From Bacillota bacterium (GTDB lineage: Bacteria > Bacillota > Bacilli > Paenibacillales > Paenibacillaceae), in NCBI GenBank assembly GCA_023386495.1, contig JAEWJS010000050.1, forward strand, positions 1 through 64,000: a DNA stretch of 64,000 nt. Direction: 5' to 3'. Under the pieces are notes generated by a model. The model ran no database searches and was not told where the DNA came from. It was given only the letters and a program-made list of their open reading frames with translations. Positions 1-7,622 of the stretch are shown one piece after another. Each line of letters begins with the position of its first letter. Positions within the stretch are counted from its first letter, which is position 1. The position numbers were made by a program, and so were the translations under genes.

Positions 1-449
1 TCCCTATGCTCATCTTCATCCTCCGACGTGTCGTAATCCGGGTAGAACGTGTAATCGCCCGGATCTACACCGAAAGCGGACAGCAGCTCGTCTGCTTCAT
101 AATGCATGAGTTCCTTCACAGGCTCCGCTAGGACGAACAACTTCCCGTCCTCTTTCGAGAACCGCCCCCAGTCCTTATCGCGATACAGATACCGGCTGAA
201 TACGGTCAGGGCCTTAGCCGTCACCTTCGAGGTCAGTGTATGCGCGTACACCAGCAAGCCTTGGATCGAACCTTCCGTTACATATAAAGTAATAAGACCT
301 TTGACACCCTTGAAAGACTTATTGAATTCGGCTTCAGCCTCCTGCACGTCGCTGCGATAATCCGCCAATGACGATTCCCGTGCAAGTTCATTCGGGCTCT
401 TCAGCTTCAAGCTGATGTAATGATAGGATATTGTCTCTTTCAATGTCAC
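1..449 (-). CDS. Conserved hypothetical protein, C-terminus cut by window edge
   Basis: An open minus-strand frame of about 149 codons runs from a GTG at 449 to the window edge without a stop. I do not recognise the family. The product is soluble-looking, with many Glu and Asp near the cut end (an acidic stretch YDTSEDEDEH), and no signal peptide or membrane segment. The start could also be the in-frame TTG at 443: AAGGAG lies 3 nt before the GTG and 9 nt before the TTG, so the TTG has the better spacing. A strong sigma-A promoter sits directly upstream at 495-523, which supports this being a real, independently transcribed gene. Confidence 0.65.
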   Translation of the reverse strand, partial: MTLKETISYHYISLKLKSPNELARESSLADYRSDVQEAEAEFNKSFKGVKGLITLYVTEGSIQGLLVYAHTLTSKVTAKALTVFSRYLYRDKDWGRFSKEDGKLFVLAEPVKELMHYEADELLSAFGVDPGDYTFYPDYDTSEDEDEHR

Positions 450-494
450 CCGCTCCTTGTTAATCTTTATATTCTTGCCATTCTTGTTGTTCTT

Positions 495-523
495 ATTGTA
501 ATTATCCAGCGATACATTGTCAA
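495..523 (-). promoter_or_regulatory. Sigma-A promoter of the truncated hypothetical gene
   Basis: Minus strand TTGACA (518-523), 17 bp, TACAAT (495-500), about 45 bp upstream of the GTG/TTG start. The -35 lies inside one arm of a 7-bp inverted repeat (519-525 and 553-559, GTCAATC/GATTGAC), which could be an operator. Confidence 0.7.
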
Positions 524-736
524 TCTTTTAATTCTTAATATTCTTAAGGTGTGATTGACTGATGAACCCCGGCCTAACCGTGCACAACTGCCATACGACA
601 AACCTCTACAATAATCAGTCTTAATCCCTAAGAATCGGCTGCCAATACCGCCTAATAGACTATAGAATCGTGCAGGACGAATCGCTATGCTACTTGGTAG
701 AGTCCGTAACCCACATCATACAGGAGGGATTTTCGA

Positions 737-1408
737 ATGAAGAAAAAATGGATGTTAACCGGTGCAGCAGCGATTTTCCTCGTGAGCAGCAGTGCCGGCG
801 TATATGCCGGAGCGCAGCTGAAGGAGATCAAAGCTTACCTCGATTCCGGCATGAAGTTCCAGATGGACGGCAAGCCGTTCCAGCCTGTGAACGATAAAGG
901 TGCAGTCATGGCGCCTATTTCGTACAACAACAGCACATATCTCCCGGTTCGCGCAATCTCGAATGCGCTCGGCGTTGCAGTCTCCTACGACTCTGCAACC
1001 CACACGGTTATTCTCGGCGAGAAGACGGAAGGCGTCTCGATCGCCGGCGGCTTCAGAGATCATCTGCGGACCAAGGATCCGGACTTAACCGGCTACAACG
1101 GCAAGGACTATAAGGATGTGTTCCTCAACAATCTATCGGGCAATCGCTCCGCTTCGTTCATGCTCTATCCGGAAGGGAAGTACCAGAAGCTGTACCTTCA
1201 AGTTGCTGCCATCGGTCAGGATATCGAGGAGTTCTTCGTCCAAGATTCGGATTCGGACGTGAAGCTCGAGATCGATTCGGTCTCGATCAGCGAAGGCCTG
1301 AAGACGTTCGAGATCGATATCAGCGGCATCGACACCCTGTATGTACATGCCAAGATCCGGGACGGCGGCAGCATTTTCGTACCGCTGACGACCTCTTACT
1401 ATAAATGA
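737..1408 (+). CDS. Secreted copper-amine-oxidase-type stalk domain protein
   Basis: This 223-residue protein begins with a Sec signal peptide (MKKKWMLTG, then a hydrophobic core to about residue 24). Residues about 38-95 form a stalk domain of the copper amine oxidase N-terminal type, with the usual YLPVRAISNALGV segment. The C-terminal ~115 residues are beta-rich and resemble an NPCBM-like module (LYLQVAAIG, LKTFEIDISGID), which would fit binding of a cell-surface glycan; this is an inference. The start is fixed by GGAGGG about 9 nt upstream. The gene is short for a stalk-domain protein and carries no enzymatic domain that I can see. Two more stalk-domain genes are at 16.6 and 33 kb. Confidence 0.8.
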   Translation: MKKKWMLTGAAAIFLVSSSAGVYAGAQLKEIKAYLDSGMKFQMDGKPFQPVNDKGAVMAPISYNNSTYLPVRAISNALGVAVSYDSATHTVILGEKTEGVSIAGGFRDHLRTKDPDLTGYNGKDYKDVFLNNLSGNRSASFMLYPEGKYQKLYLQVAAIGQDIEEFFVQDSDSDVKLEIDSVSISEGLKTFEIDISGIDTLYVHAKIRDGGSIFVPLTTSYYK

Positions 1409-1427
1409 AGCGCAGCAAGCGTTGAGG

Positions 1428-1457
1428 TTGGGAAGGCCGGCGATCAACTGCTATAAT
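1428..1457 (+). promoter_or_regulatory. Sigma-A promoter of the acyl-CoA dehydrogenase gene
   Basis: TTGGGA (1428-1433), 18 bp, perfect TATAAT (1452-1457). The -10 box overlaps an in-frame ATG at 1456, so transcription would begin downstream of that ATG. This argues that the ATG at 1483 is the true start of the next gene. Confidence 0.6.
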
Positions 1458-1482
1458 GGCAGGAGAGAGGAGTCGGTCACGG

Positions 1483-2646
1483 ATGGCACGATACATCGAT
1501 ACTTATATCCGCAATGAGGAAGAACGGGCTCGCGTCCTCCAAGCAGAGGAGCTGGCCGCACGATTCGCGGAGCGTGCAGCCCAGCATGACTCAGAGGCGT
1601 CATTTCCCTTCGAAAATTTCGCTGACCTGCGGGAAGCAGGTTATCTCAAGCTTACGACGCCCCGCACTTACGGCGGCGATGAAGCAAGCTTGTATGAGCT
1701 TGTCCAGTTGCAGGAGCGTCTGGCCTACGGCGACGGATCGACCGCGCTGGCGTTCGGCTGGCACATCGGGCAGATGCTGCATCTGCGCACGACGCGCAAA
1801 TGGCCGGAGGAGCTGTTCGCCGAGCTCTGCCGCGCCGTCGTGACGGACGGCGCGATGATCAATACGTTCGCAAGCGAAGCGGCATCCGGCAGCCCGAGCC
1901 GCGGCGGTAAGCCCGAGACGACGGCAGTCTTCGAGAACGGCGGGTGGCGGATCACGGGGCGCAAGACGTTCAGCACGCTCTCGCCGATCCTTGACCGATT
2001 CGTCGTATCGGCCTATATACCGGCTGAGGATCGCGCGGATGATTTTCTGGTGCATCGGACAGACGGGGTAACGGTTGTGGAGACGTGGGATACGCTCGGC
2101 ATGCGGGCGACCGGCAGCCATGACGTTGTCCTGGATGGTGTCCGGGTAGACGCGCGCATGCGGCTAGGCGGCGGCCAGGGCATTGACGACGGCGGCGGCT
2201 GGCTGCTGCATATCCCGGCCTGCTACATGGGCATCGCGCTCGCGGCGCGCGACTACGCGCTGGCATTCGCCCGCTCGTACCGGCCCAACACGATGAAGGA
2301 GCCGATCGCGGCGCTCCCTTCCGTCCAGCATACGATCGGCGAGATGGAGGCCGAACTGCGCACCGCCCGCTCCCTGCTCTATGCGGCTGCTGATCGATGG
2401 GATCGGGAGTCGGACAACCGGCCTGCGATGCGGCCGGAGCTCGGCTTGGCGAAGTACGTTGCCACGAACAGCGCGATTCGCGTCGTCGATCTGGCCATGC
2501 GGATCATAGGCGCAGCCAGCTTGGAGCGCAAGCGGCCGCTGGAGCGGTATTACCGCGACGTCCGCGCCGGCCTGCACAATCCGCCGATGGATAACACAGT
2601 GATCCAGATGCTGGCCAGCAGCGCGCTGGGGGAGTCGAACGCATAG
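1483..2646 (+). CDS. Acyl-CoA dehydrogenase family protein
   Basis: The product (387 residues from the ATG at 1483) has the acyl-CoA dehydrogenase layout: a helical N-terminal domain, a central beta domain with the FAD/substrate motifs (FASEAASGSPSRGG, ITGRKTFSTLSP, WDTLGMRATGSHDV) and a C-terminal helical bundle ending in RDVRAGLHNPPMDNTVIQ. It is expected to use FAD to oxidise an acyl-CoA or a related thioester. It resembles the YdbM-type dehydrogenases of Bacillus. The substrate cannot be read from the sequence. An in-frame ATG at 1456 lies within the -10 box of the promoter, whereas AGGAGAGAGGAG lies about 10 nt before 1483, so 1483 is preferred. No beta-oxidation partners are adjacent. 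Confidence 0.85.
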   Translation: MARYIDTYIRNEEERARVLQAEELAARFAERAAQHDSEASFPFENFADLREAGYLKLTTPRTYGGDEASLYELVQLQERLAYGDGSTALAFGWHIGQMLHLRTTRKWPEELFAELCRAVVTDGAMINTFASEAASGSPSRGGKPETTAVFENGGWRITGRKTFSTLSPILDRFVVSAYIPAEDRADDFLVHRTDGVTVVETWDTLGMRATGSHDVVLDGVRVDARMRLGGGQGIDDGGGWLLHIPACYMGIALAARDYALAFARSYRPNTMKEPIAALPSVQHTIGEMEAELRTARSLLYAAADRWDRESDNRPAMRPELGLAKYVATNSAIRVVDLAMRIIGAASLERKRPLERYYRDVRAGLHNPPMDNTVIQMLASSALGESNA

Positions 2647-2806
2647 GGCAGGCCCCGATACGGAACCATTGTGTGCTAGGACGCTTTGGTGCGTCCGGCA
2701 CGCTCGCGCCGACTGCGCATCCTGCGTCACGTCCGCCCGGACTTCGCATCCGCGTAGATCGAGCTTGAGCTCGCGCGTGCAATCGGGGAGGCCAGGTTAA
2801 AGCGGG

Positions 2807-2992
2807 AATTCCTGCGAAAGTGCAGTTTTTCCAACGTAATAGCGATGAAAAGCGAAAATTCCTGCAAAAGTGCAGGAATTTTCGGCGTTCTCGGAGATAT
2901 GTCGCAGTGATTGTGCGAAAGCCTGTATTTTTGCAGGAATATCCTCAACCGTACCGCCTCATCCGAAAAAGGCTGCAGATTTGCAGGAATTT
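2807..2992. repeat. Hairpin array, CCTGCA/TGCAGG type, four copies
   Basis: The 414-bp gap 2647-3060 holds no gene. From 2807 it carries four short palindromes of the type CCTGCAAAAGTGCAGG, each flanked by AATT/AATTT. The right arms (TGCAG) start at 2821, 2871, 2932 and 2982, so the spacing is 50, 61 and 50 bp, while the DNA between is unrelated. The second copy is perfect and the others have one or more mismatches. The same palindrome recurs at 36.8 kb. A weak hairpin, GGACGC/GCGTCC at 2679-2696, may end the upstream gene but has no T tract. Confidence 0.75.
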
Positions 2993-3060
2993 AGGCGGGG
3001 AGGCGGCAGGTAGGGTTAGAGGTGAGCATGGACGTGCCTGGCAGCCCCTATAGCGAACCG

Positions 3061-3768
3061 CTAGAACAGATCCCCGTAATCCCGCGTCGGCGCTGCCGTG
3101 TTCCCCTTCGTGAAGTATTCGTACTTCCCGAACCGCGCCAGTGCTTGCTTATCCGGCTGCCATACCCACTCGTCGATCTCCGTCTGGCAGCGGTGCGCGC
3201 GGAACGAGGCGAGCTTCGCCTTCAGATGCGCGCTCACGTCCACCTTGATGACATCGCGCTTCGTATAGCCGAATTGCTCCGGACGCTCCATCGCATCGCC
3301 GTACGAGATGAAGTAGAGCGCGCTGCCTGCGAGCCCCGCCCGGTTGAACGCCGCCGTCGTCGCTTTGCCGATCGCGCAGTGGTCGGGATGCCCGCCGTAG
3401 CGCTCGTGAAACGTGAGCACCACATCCGGCTGCTCCTCGCGTATGATCGCTTCTACCCGTGCGGTCAAACGCTCCTCGCCGTAGAACTCGACCGTCTTGT
3501 CGCGGATATCGAGGAACGCCAGCTTGCGAAATCCTAATACCTCGCATGCCTGCTTCAATTCCAACTCCCGCGCGCCCGCCATCGTCTCGCGATTGAGATA
3601 CGGCGGATTGCCCATGCGCCTGCCCATCTCGCCGCGCGTCGCGCTGACCAGCGTCATGTCGACGCCTAGGCTCGCATACTTCGCGAACGTGCCGCCGCAG
3701 ATGAACGACTCGTCATCCGGATGAGCGAATACGGCGAGCAGCTTCTTGTTCCGATAATCGATGCTCAT
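3061..3768 (-). CDS. bshB2: Bacillithiol biosynthesis deacetylase BshB2 (PIG-L family)
   Basis: This 235-residue PIG-L/LmbE zinc deacetylase has the metal and catalytic motif AHPDDES near residue 16 and the second metal motif GGHPDH. The stretch GEMGRRMGNPPYLNRETM is characteristic of the BshB2 (YojG) branch. BshB enzymes remove the acetyl group from GlcNAc-malate during synthesis of bacillithiol, the low-molecular-weight thiol of Firmicutes. The gene is translationally coupled (ATGA overlap, 3765-3768) to yojF upstream. The same yojF-bshB2 pairing exists in Bacillus subtilis and supports the assignment. It is cytosolic, and no other bacillithiol gene is nearby. Confidence 0.82.
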   Translation of the reverse strand: MSIDYRNKKLLAVFAHPDDESFICGGTFAKYASLGVDMTLVSATRGEMGRRMGNPPYLNRETMAGARELELKQACEVLGFRKLAFLDIRDKTVEFYGEERLTARVEAIIREEQPDVVLTFHERYGGHPDHCAIGKATTAAFNRAGLAGSALYFISYGDAMERPEQFGYTKRDVIKVDVSAHLKAKLASFRAHRCQTEIDEWVWQPDKQALARFGKYEYFTKGNTAAPTRDYGDLF

Positions 3769-4076
3769 TCCGGGAACGGCTCCTTTCCGAGATGCAGAGC
3801 TGCGTTCATGCGGCCTCTGTCATCATAGCCTGCGAGGATGAGGCGGCCACCCTCATCAACCTCATAATGCGTGAGCGCTTCCGTCCGCAGCCAGCCATGG
3901 CCGTCGAAGCGCAGCGCGACCCGATAAGGGCCGTCCCCTGCTATGAATGCTTCGGTAATCTGAATCTTGAAATTGCGGACGAAGACGAAGGAAGTCGCCT
4001 CGCTGTGCACATAGGCATCTGCACCCGTATAAGCGCGAAGCGCTGCTTCGACTTGCTGTCTATCGATAGGCTTCAT
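3765..4076 (-). CDS. yojF: YojF family protein (DUF1806)
   Basis: This 103-residue soluble protein matches the YojF/DUF1806 family in length and pattern (start MKPIDRQQVEAALRAYTG, centre VRNFKIQITEAFIAGDGPYRVALRF). Its biochemical role is unknown. Its conserved position directly before bshB2, here with an ATGA overlap, links it to bacillithiol metabolism. AGAGGATG about 10 nt upstream of the ATG serves as ribosome binding site. A candidate promoter lies at 4121-4149. Confidence 0.75.
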   Translation of the reverse strand: MKPIDRQQVEAALRAYTGADAYVHSEATSFVFVRNFKIQITEAFIAGDGPYRVALRFDGHGWLRTEALTHYEVDEGGRLILAGYDDRGRMNAALHLGKEPFPE

Positions 4077-4120
4077 GTCGCGGTCTCATCCTCTCTGGTA
4101 GCAATCTTTCCTATACTGCT

Positions 4121-4149
4121 ACTATACAGAAAATCCACTTCGGAGTCGA
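4121..4149 (-). promoter_or_regulatory. Candidate promoter of yojF-bshB2, overlapping the upstream terminator
   Basis: Minus strand TCGACT (4144-4149), 17 bp, TATAGT (4121-4126). The -35 lies in the loop and right arm of the terminator hairpin of the preceding ABC operon, so termination and initiation elements are interleaved. Confidence 0.4.
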
Positions 4150-4157
4150 AGTGGATT
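4132..4157 (-). terminator. Terminator after the ABC-2 exporter operon
   Basis: Perfect 11-bp stem AATCCACTTCG / CGAAGTGGATT with a 4-nt loop, 13 bp downstream of the permease stop codon, followed on the minus strand by TTTTCTG. Confidence 0.65.
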
Positions 4158-4169
4158 CTCACGATACAG

Positions 4170-4979
4170 CTACAGCGGCAGGTCCCGGCGCCGGAACAGC
4201 GCGATCGCGAGCCCGAATGCTGCAGCCCCAATCACGAAGAGGACGATAAAGGACTGCAGCACACCCTCGCTCCCGCTGACGATCTCGCTCGGCCGGTACA
4301 AGGCGAAGATCGAGAGGCTGCGCATCCAATCGACGGACTCGCTGATCTTCCCGAGCAGATCCAGGCTGAAGAACCCGAACGTAATGCCGCCTGCTATACC
4401 GAGCGCCCGCTTCTCGTCATTCGACACCGCCGACACGAGGAACGCAATGCCGCCGACCGCGAAGAAGAGCAGCAGTGCCGAGACGTTGAGCAGCACGAAC
4501 TTCCCCATATCGAACGGATACTCCCCGCCGAGGAACCAGCTATTGCCGACGAAGCCCGCAATCGTCGTCACGGCGATGATCAGGACAAGGCCGGACACGA
4601 GCACGCAGCCTTGCGTGAACGCCACCTTCCCTCTGGTCGTCGGCGTCGCGAGCAGATACGCCATAGCGCCCTGGTCCACCAGCTTCGCCATCAACTGCGT
4701 CGACAATTGCACGCATACGATCGAGAGGATCAGCACCAGGATTAGCCCGTAGTATTCGCCCGAGATGAATGCCTCCGCACTGTTGAAGCTGGTTAAGCCG
4801 AACGCTCTCCCTACGCCTTCCGGCATCGACTGCACCAGCTCGTCGATTGCCTCGGTCTTATTCGCGATGCTCGGATACAGCCCGAACATGAGCAAGATAT
4901 AGAAGGCCGATCCGATCGAATAGTTCATGAAGCTTTTCAGGTTCACCTTCATCATCTGCTTATACAACGTCCCGTTCAT
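4170..4979 (-). CDS. ABC-2 type exporter permease
   Basis: This 269-residue integral membrane protein has about six predicted helices and ABC-2 family topology: a short cytoplasmic N-terminus (MNGTLYKQMMKVNLKSF), a large extracytoplasmic segment after helix 1 and a cytoplasmic TPTTRGKVA loop that probably contacts the ATPase. It overlaps the ATPase gene by ATGA (4976-4979), so the two form one export complex. The cargo is unknown. BcrAB-like antimicrobial or lipid export is the usual role of such pairs under TetR control, but this is an inference. Confidence 0.8.
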   Translation of the reverse strand: MNGTLYKQMMKVNLKSFMNYSIGSAFYILLMFGLYPSIANKTEAIDELVQSMPEGVGRAFGLTSFNSAEAFISGEYYGLILVLILSIVCVQLSTQLMAKLVDQGAMAYLLATPTTRGKVAFTQGCVLVSGLVLIIAVTTIAGFVGNSWFLGGEYPFDMGKFVLLNVSALLLFFAVGGIAFLVSAVSNDEKRALGIAGGITFGFFSLDLLGKISESVDWMRSLSIFALYRPSEIVSGSEGVLQSFIVLFVIGAAAFGLAIALFRRRDLPL

Positions 4980-5869
4980 TCCGCCGCCCCCTCCCGATCA
5001 CGATCATAGTAATTCATGAACACATCCTCGAGATTCTGTGTGAACACGTCGATGTTATGCACCTTGTAGCGAGCCGTCCGCTGGACAAAATCGTCATAAT
5101 CCCCCTGCACCGCCACCCGTACGCGATTCCCTTCATGCGACTCCACCGTCAATCCCGAGTTCCGGTAGGCCGCTGCATCCTCGATACTGTCGAACGTGAC
5201 CTCGAACAGCTTGCGCTGCATCGATTGCAGCTCGCGAATGTCTCTAATCGTCAGGATGACGCCGTCCTTGATGATCGCGGCTCTGTCGCAGGTCCGTTCG
5301 ATCTCCGGGAAGCTGTGCGACGACATCAGGAACGTCTTCCCGCGCCCCTTCTCCTCCAGCACGAGCTCGATGAATACGCGCTGCATGAGCGGGTCAAGGC
5401 CGGACGTCGGCTCATCCAGTATGATGACGGCTGGATCATGCATGAAGGCCGCGACGATGCCGACCTTCTGCTTCATGCCCTTGGACATCTTGCGAATCGG
5501 CGTATGCACGTCGAATTGCAGCCGGTCGATGAGACGTGCCTGCCTAGTCCGATCTTTCACGCCCTGCATATCGGCCATGAAGTCCAAGAACGTCTTGCCT
5601 GTCATGCCTTCGATGAACGCGATCTCGCCGGGCAGATACCCGACATAAGCCTGTACCTTGCCCTGCTCCTTCCAGGTGTCCAAACCGTTGACCCTCACGA
5701 ATCCCTGTTCCGGCTTCATGAAGCCCATGATATGGCGGATCGTGGTCGACTTCCCTGCCCCGTTCGGCCCGAGGAACCCGAACACCTCGCCCTCCCTCAC
5801 CGAGAACGTTACATCGAATATGCCCTTCCCGTTGCGGAACCGCTTCGTCAGCCTTTCGACGGTTAGCAT
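4976..5869 (-). CDS. ABC exporter ATP-binding protein
   Basis: This 297-residue nucleotide-binding domain has Walker A (GPNGAGKST), a signature in the variant form MSKGMKQKVG, Walker B with catalytic Glu (VIILDEPTSGLDP) and a switch His (MSSHSFPE). The ~80-residue C-terminal extension is usual for the CcmA/DrrA-type exporters. It energises the permease encoded immediately downstream. The promoter at 5925-5953 is bracketed by two matching palindromes, and a TetR gene is divergent, so the operon is probably repressed by that TetR protein. Confidence 0.87.
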   Translation of the reverse strand: MLTVERLTKRFRNGKGIFDVTFSVREGEVFGFLGPNGAGKSTTIRHIMGFMKPEQGFVRVNGLDTWKEQGKVQAYVGYLPGEIAFIEGMTGKTFLDFMADMQGVKDRTRQARLIDRLQFDVHTPIRKMSKGMKQKVGIVAAFMHDPAVIILDEPTSGLDPLMQRVFIELVLEEKGRGKTFLMSSHSFPEIERTCDRAAIIKDGVILTIRDIRELQSMQRKLFEVTFDSIEDAAAYRNSGLTVESHEGNRVRVAVQGDYDDFVQRTARYKVHNIDVFTQNLEDVFMNYYDRDREGAAE

Positions 5870-5892
5870 GACAGCACCCCCATATCATTTGG

Positions 5893-5918
5893 TGAAATAT
5901 TATCGACCAATCATTTCA
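5893..5918. promoter_or_regulatory. Candidate TetR operator 1
   Basis: 26-bp imperfect palindrome TGAAATATTA-N10-ATTTCA covering the expected transcription start of the minus-strand ABC operon. It has the same arms and the same spacing as operator 2 at 5961-5986. Confidence 0.6.
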
Positions 5919-5924
5919 TATGTT

Positions 5925-5953
5925 ATACTATACCCGAACAAGTAAATCGTCAA
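5925..5953 (-). promoter_or_regulatory. Sigma-A promoter of the ABC-2 exporter operon
   Basis: Minus strand TTGACG (5948-5953), 17 bp, TAGTAT (5925-5930). It lies exactly between the two TetR-type palindromes. Confidence 0.65.
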
Positions 5954-5960
5954 TGACTTA

Positions 5961-5986
5961 TGAAATATTATTAATATTATATTTCA
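5961..5986. promoter_or_regulatory. Candidate TetR operator 2
   Basis: 26-bp imperfect palindrome TGAAATATTA-N10-ATTTCA, 68 bp from operator 1. It lies upstream of the exporter promoter and about 20 bp before the tetR start codon, so it could autoregulate tetR. Confidence 0.6.
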
Positions 5987-6005
5987 CAAATTAAGAGGTG
6001 TACCC

Positions 6006-6602
6006 ATGATGAACGGTTTCGAGAAACGGGCAGCGATGCTCAAGGAGAAAATCATGACCGCCGCGCTGGAGCTATTACGGACAACGGAGCCGAAGCGGAT
6101 CCGCATCGCAGATCTCGCCAAGGCCGCCGACGTCTCGCAGGTATCGATCTATAATCACTTCGGGAGCAAGGAGGCGCTGTTCCGCGAAGTATTTAAGGCG
6201 TATATGGACAAGTTCCACCGCGAGTATGAGGAGCTGCTGCAGGAGAAGCTTCCAATGAAAGCAATGATCGCGCGTATATTCGCGATGGAGAAGGAGTCAT
6301 TCGACTATTTTCCGCCGCGCCTGATGAAAGAGCTGCTGCAAGACGATCCTGAGCTGGCCCGCTCCATCGAGCAGGAATATACCGCGAAGTCGCTTCCGCT
6401 GTTGATCGGCATGCTGCAGGAATGGAAGGATCGCGGCGAAATTTCGGCGGCTATCGAAGTGAATCATGTCCTCGCCTTCATGCAGCTCTTCCAGCTGCAG
6501 CAGGACCTGATCCTGCAGATGGCGGAGCAGAGCGGCGATATGGAGAAGTTCCTGGACGGCATGGCGCACTTGTTCTTCTACGGGATCAGCGGCAAGGCGT
6601 GA
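6006..6602 (+). CDS. TetR/AcrR family transcriptional regulator
   Basis: This 198-residue protein has an N-terminal TetR helix-turn-helix at about residues 15-62 (RIRIADLAKAADVSQVSIY, then NHFGSKEALFREVF) and a helical C-terminal ligand/dimer domain. It is divergent from the ABC-2 exporter operon, and two copies of a 26-bp palindrome lie in the shared 136-bp promoter region. The simplest reading is a ligand-responsive repressor of the exporter and of itself. The start at 6006 (MMNGFEKR) follows AGAGGTG; the second ATG at 6009 is equally possible. Confidence 0.87.
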   Translation: MMNGFEKRAAMLKEKIMTAALELLRTTEPKRIRIADLAKAADVSQVSIYNHFGSKEALFREVFKAYMDKFHREYEELLQEKLPMKAMIARIFAMEKESFDYFPPRLMKELLQDDPELARSIEQEYTAKSLPLLIGMLQEWKDRGEISAAIEVNHVLAFMQLFQLQQDLILQMAEQSGDMEKFLDGMAHLFFYGISGKA

Positions 6603-6688
6603 TCGTTCCATTCGCATAAAATCATGCCATCCGGCGAATTCTTCCTAATGTACGATCGATTACCATTGATCGTGAAGGAGACGAAGCG

Positions 6689-7555
6689 ATGCCCGATTGG
6701 ACCATGACGATCTTGCAAACCCTGCTCGCGGTCGTCGTCTTATTCGCGATGACGAAGCTGCTGGGCAAGCGCCAGATCTCGCAATTGTCGTTATTCGAAT
6801 ACATTACAGGAATCACGATCGGCAATATGGCCGCTCACATCTCGCTGGATAAGGGCAAGGATTGGTATCTTGGCATTCTCTCAATAGCCGTGTGGGTGCT
6901 CGTGGCGCTTGGTATCGAATTGATCACGCTGAAGAGCAGAGCGGCCAGGAACTTCATCGACAACAAGGCGACCGTGCTGATCGAGAGAGGCAAAATTCTG
7001 GAGAAGAACCTCCATAAGGAGCGCCTCACCGCCGATGAGCTGATGGAAAATCTGCGAGCGAGAAATGTTTTTCGCGTAGCGGACGTCGAATTCGCGGTCA
7101 TGGAGCAAAGCGGGGGCATCAATGTATTGTTAACCAAGGAGAATCGGCCCGTAACGCCCCGTGACGTAGGGATGCTAACGAGCGACGAGCATGAGCCCCA
7201 GATCGTCATTATGGACGGCTCGATCATGGACGAACCCTTGAGCATGATAGGAAAAGACAAGAAGTGGTTAGATGCCGAACTGAACAAGCTTGGCGTAACG
7301 GTCGACGACGTCTATCTGGCCCAAGCCGACAGCAACGGCCAACTGCATGTCGATCTATACGACGATAAGCGCCCGCTCCCTAAGCCGCAGAAGAAGGAGG
7401 GGTCTCCGCTCTCCGTGCTGTTCAAGTGCGAAGCGGATCTGGAACTGCTCCGCCGCTCCGCCCAGAACCCGCAAGAGAAACGCTTGTACGCCGAATGCTC
7501 GCAAGAGCTCGGGCGGATCATCTCGGATGTCAAGATGCAGCTGAAGCAGAACTGA
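6689..7555 (+). CDS. DUF421 membrane protein (YetF/YrbG type)
   Basis: This 288-residue protein has two or three N-terminal membrane helices, the DUF421 hallmark KLLGKRQISQLSLFEYITGITIG split over helices 1-2, and a C-terminal cytosolic region with the typical pattern LRARNVFRVADVEFAVME. Family members are conserved in spore formers; no biochemical function is firmly known, although some are linked to spore germination or stress. GGAGAC about 8 nt before the ATG is the ribosome binding site. A hairpin terminator follows at 7573-7610, so the gene is monocistronic. Confidence 0.8.
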   Translation: MPDWTMTILQTLLAVVVLFAMTKLLGKRQISQLSLFEYITGITIGNMAAHISLDKGKDWYLGILSIAVWVLVALGIELITLKSRAARNFIDNKATVLIERGKILEKNLHKERLTADELMENLRARNVFRVADVEFAVMEQSGGINVLLTKENRPVTPRDVGMLTSDEHEPQIVIMDGSIMDEPLSMIGKDKKWLDAELNKLGVTVDDVYLAQADSNGQLHVDLYDDKRPLPKPQKKEGSPLSVLFKCEADLELLRRSAQNPQEKRLYAECSQELGRIISDVKMQLKQN

Positions 7556-7572
7556 CGCGCTATCGGAACGGC

Positions 7573-7610
7573 AGAAACCGCACGCCCCCTCGCAGGGACG
7601 TGCGGCTTCT
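7573..7610. terminator. Terminator between DUF421 gene and convergent GH2 gene
   Basis: 12-bp stem with one mismatch (AGAAACCGCACG / CGTGCGGCTTCT) around a 14-nt loop, located between two convergent genes and probably used in both directions. Confidence 0.6.
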
Positions 7611-7622
7611 GTTGTGCGGCGC

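Noticed and set aside
3022..3537. 171-codon plus-strand frame antisense to bshB2
   Set aside because: Arg/Pro-rich shadow translation typical of high-G+C antisense frames; bshB2 on the other strand is clearly real.
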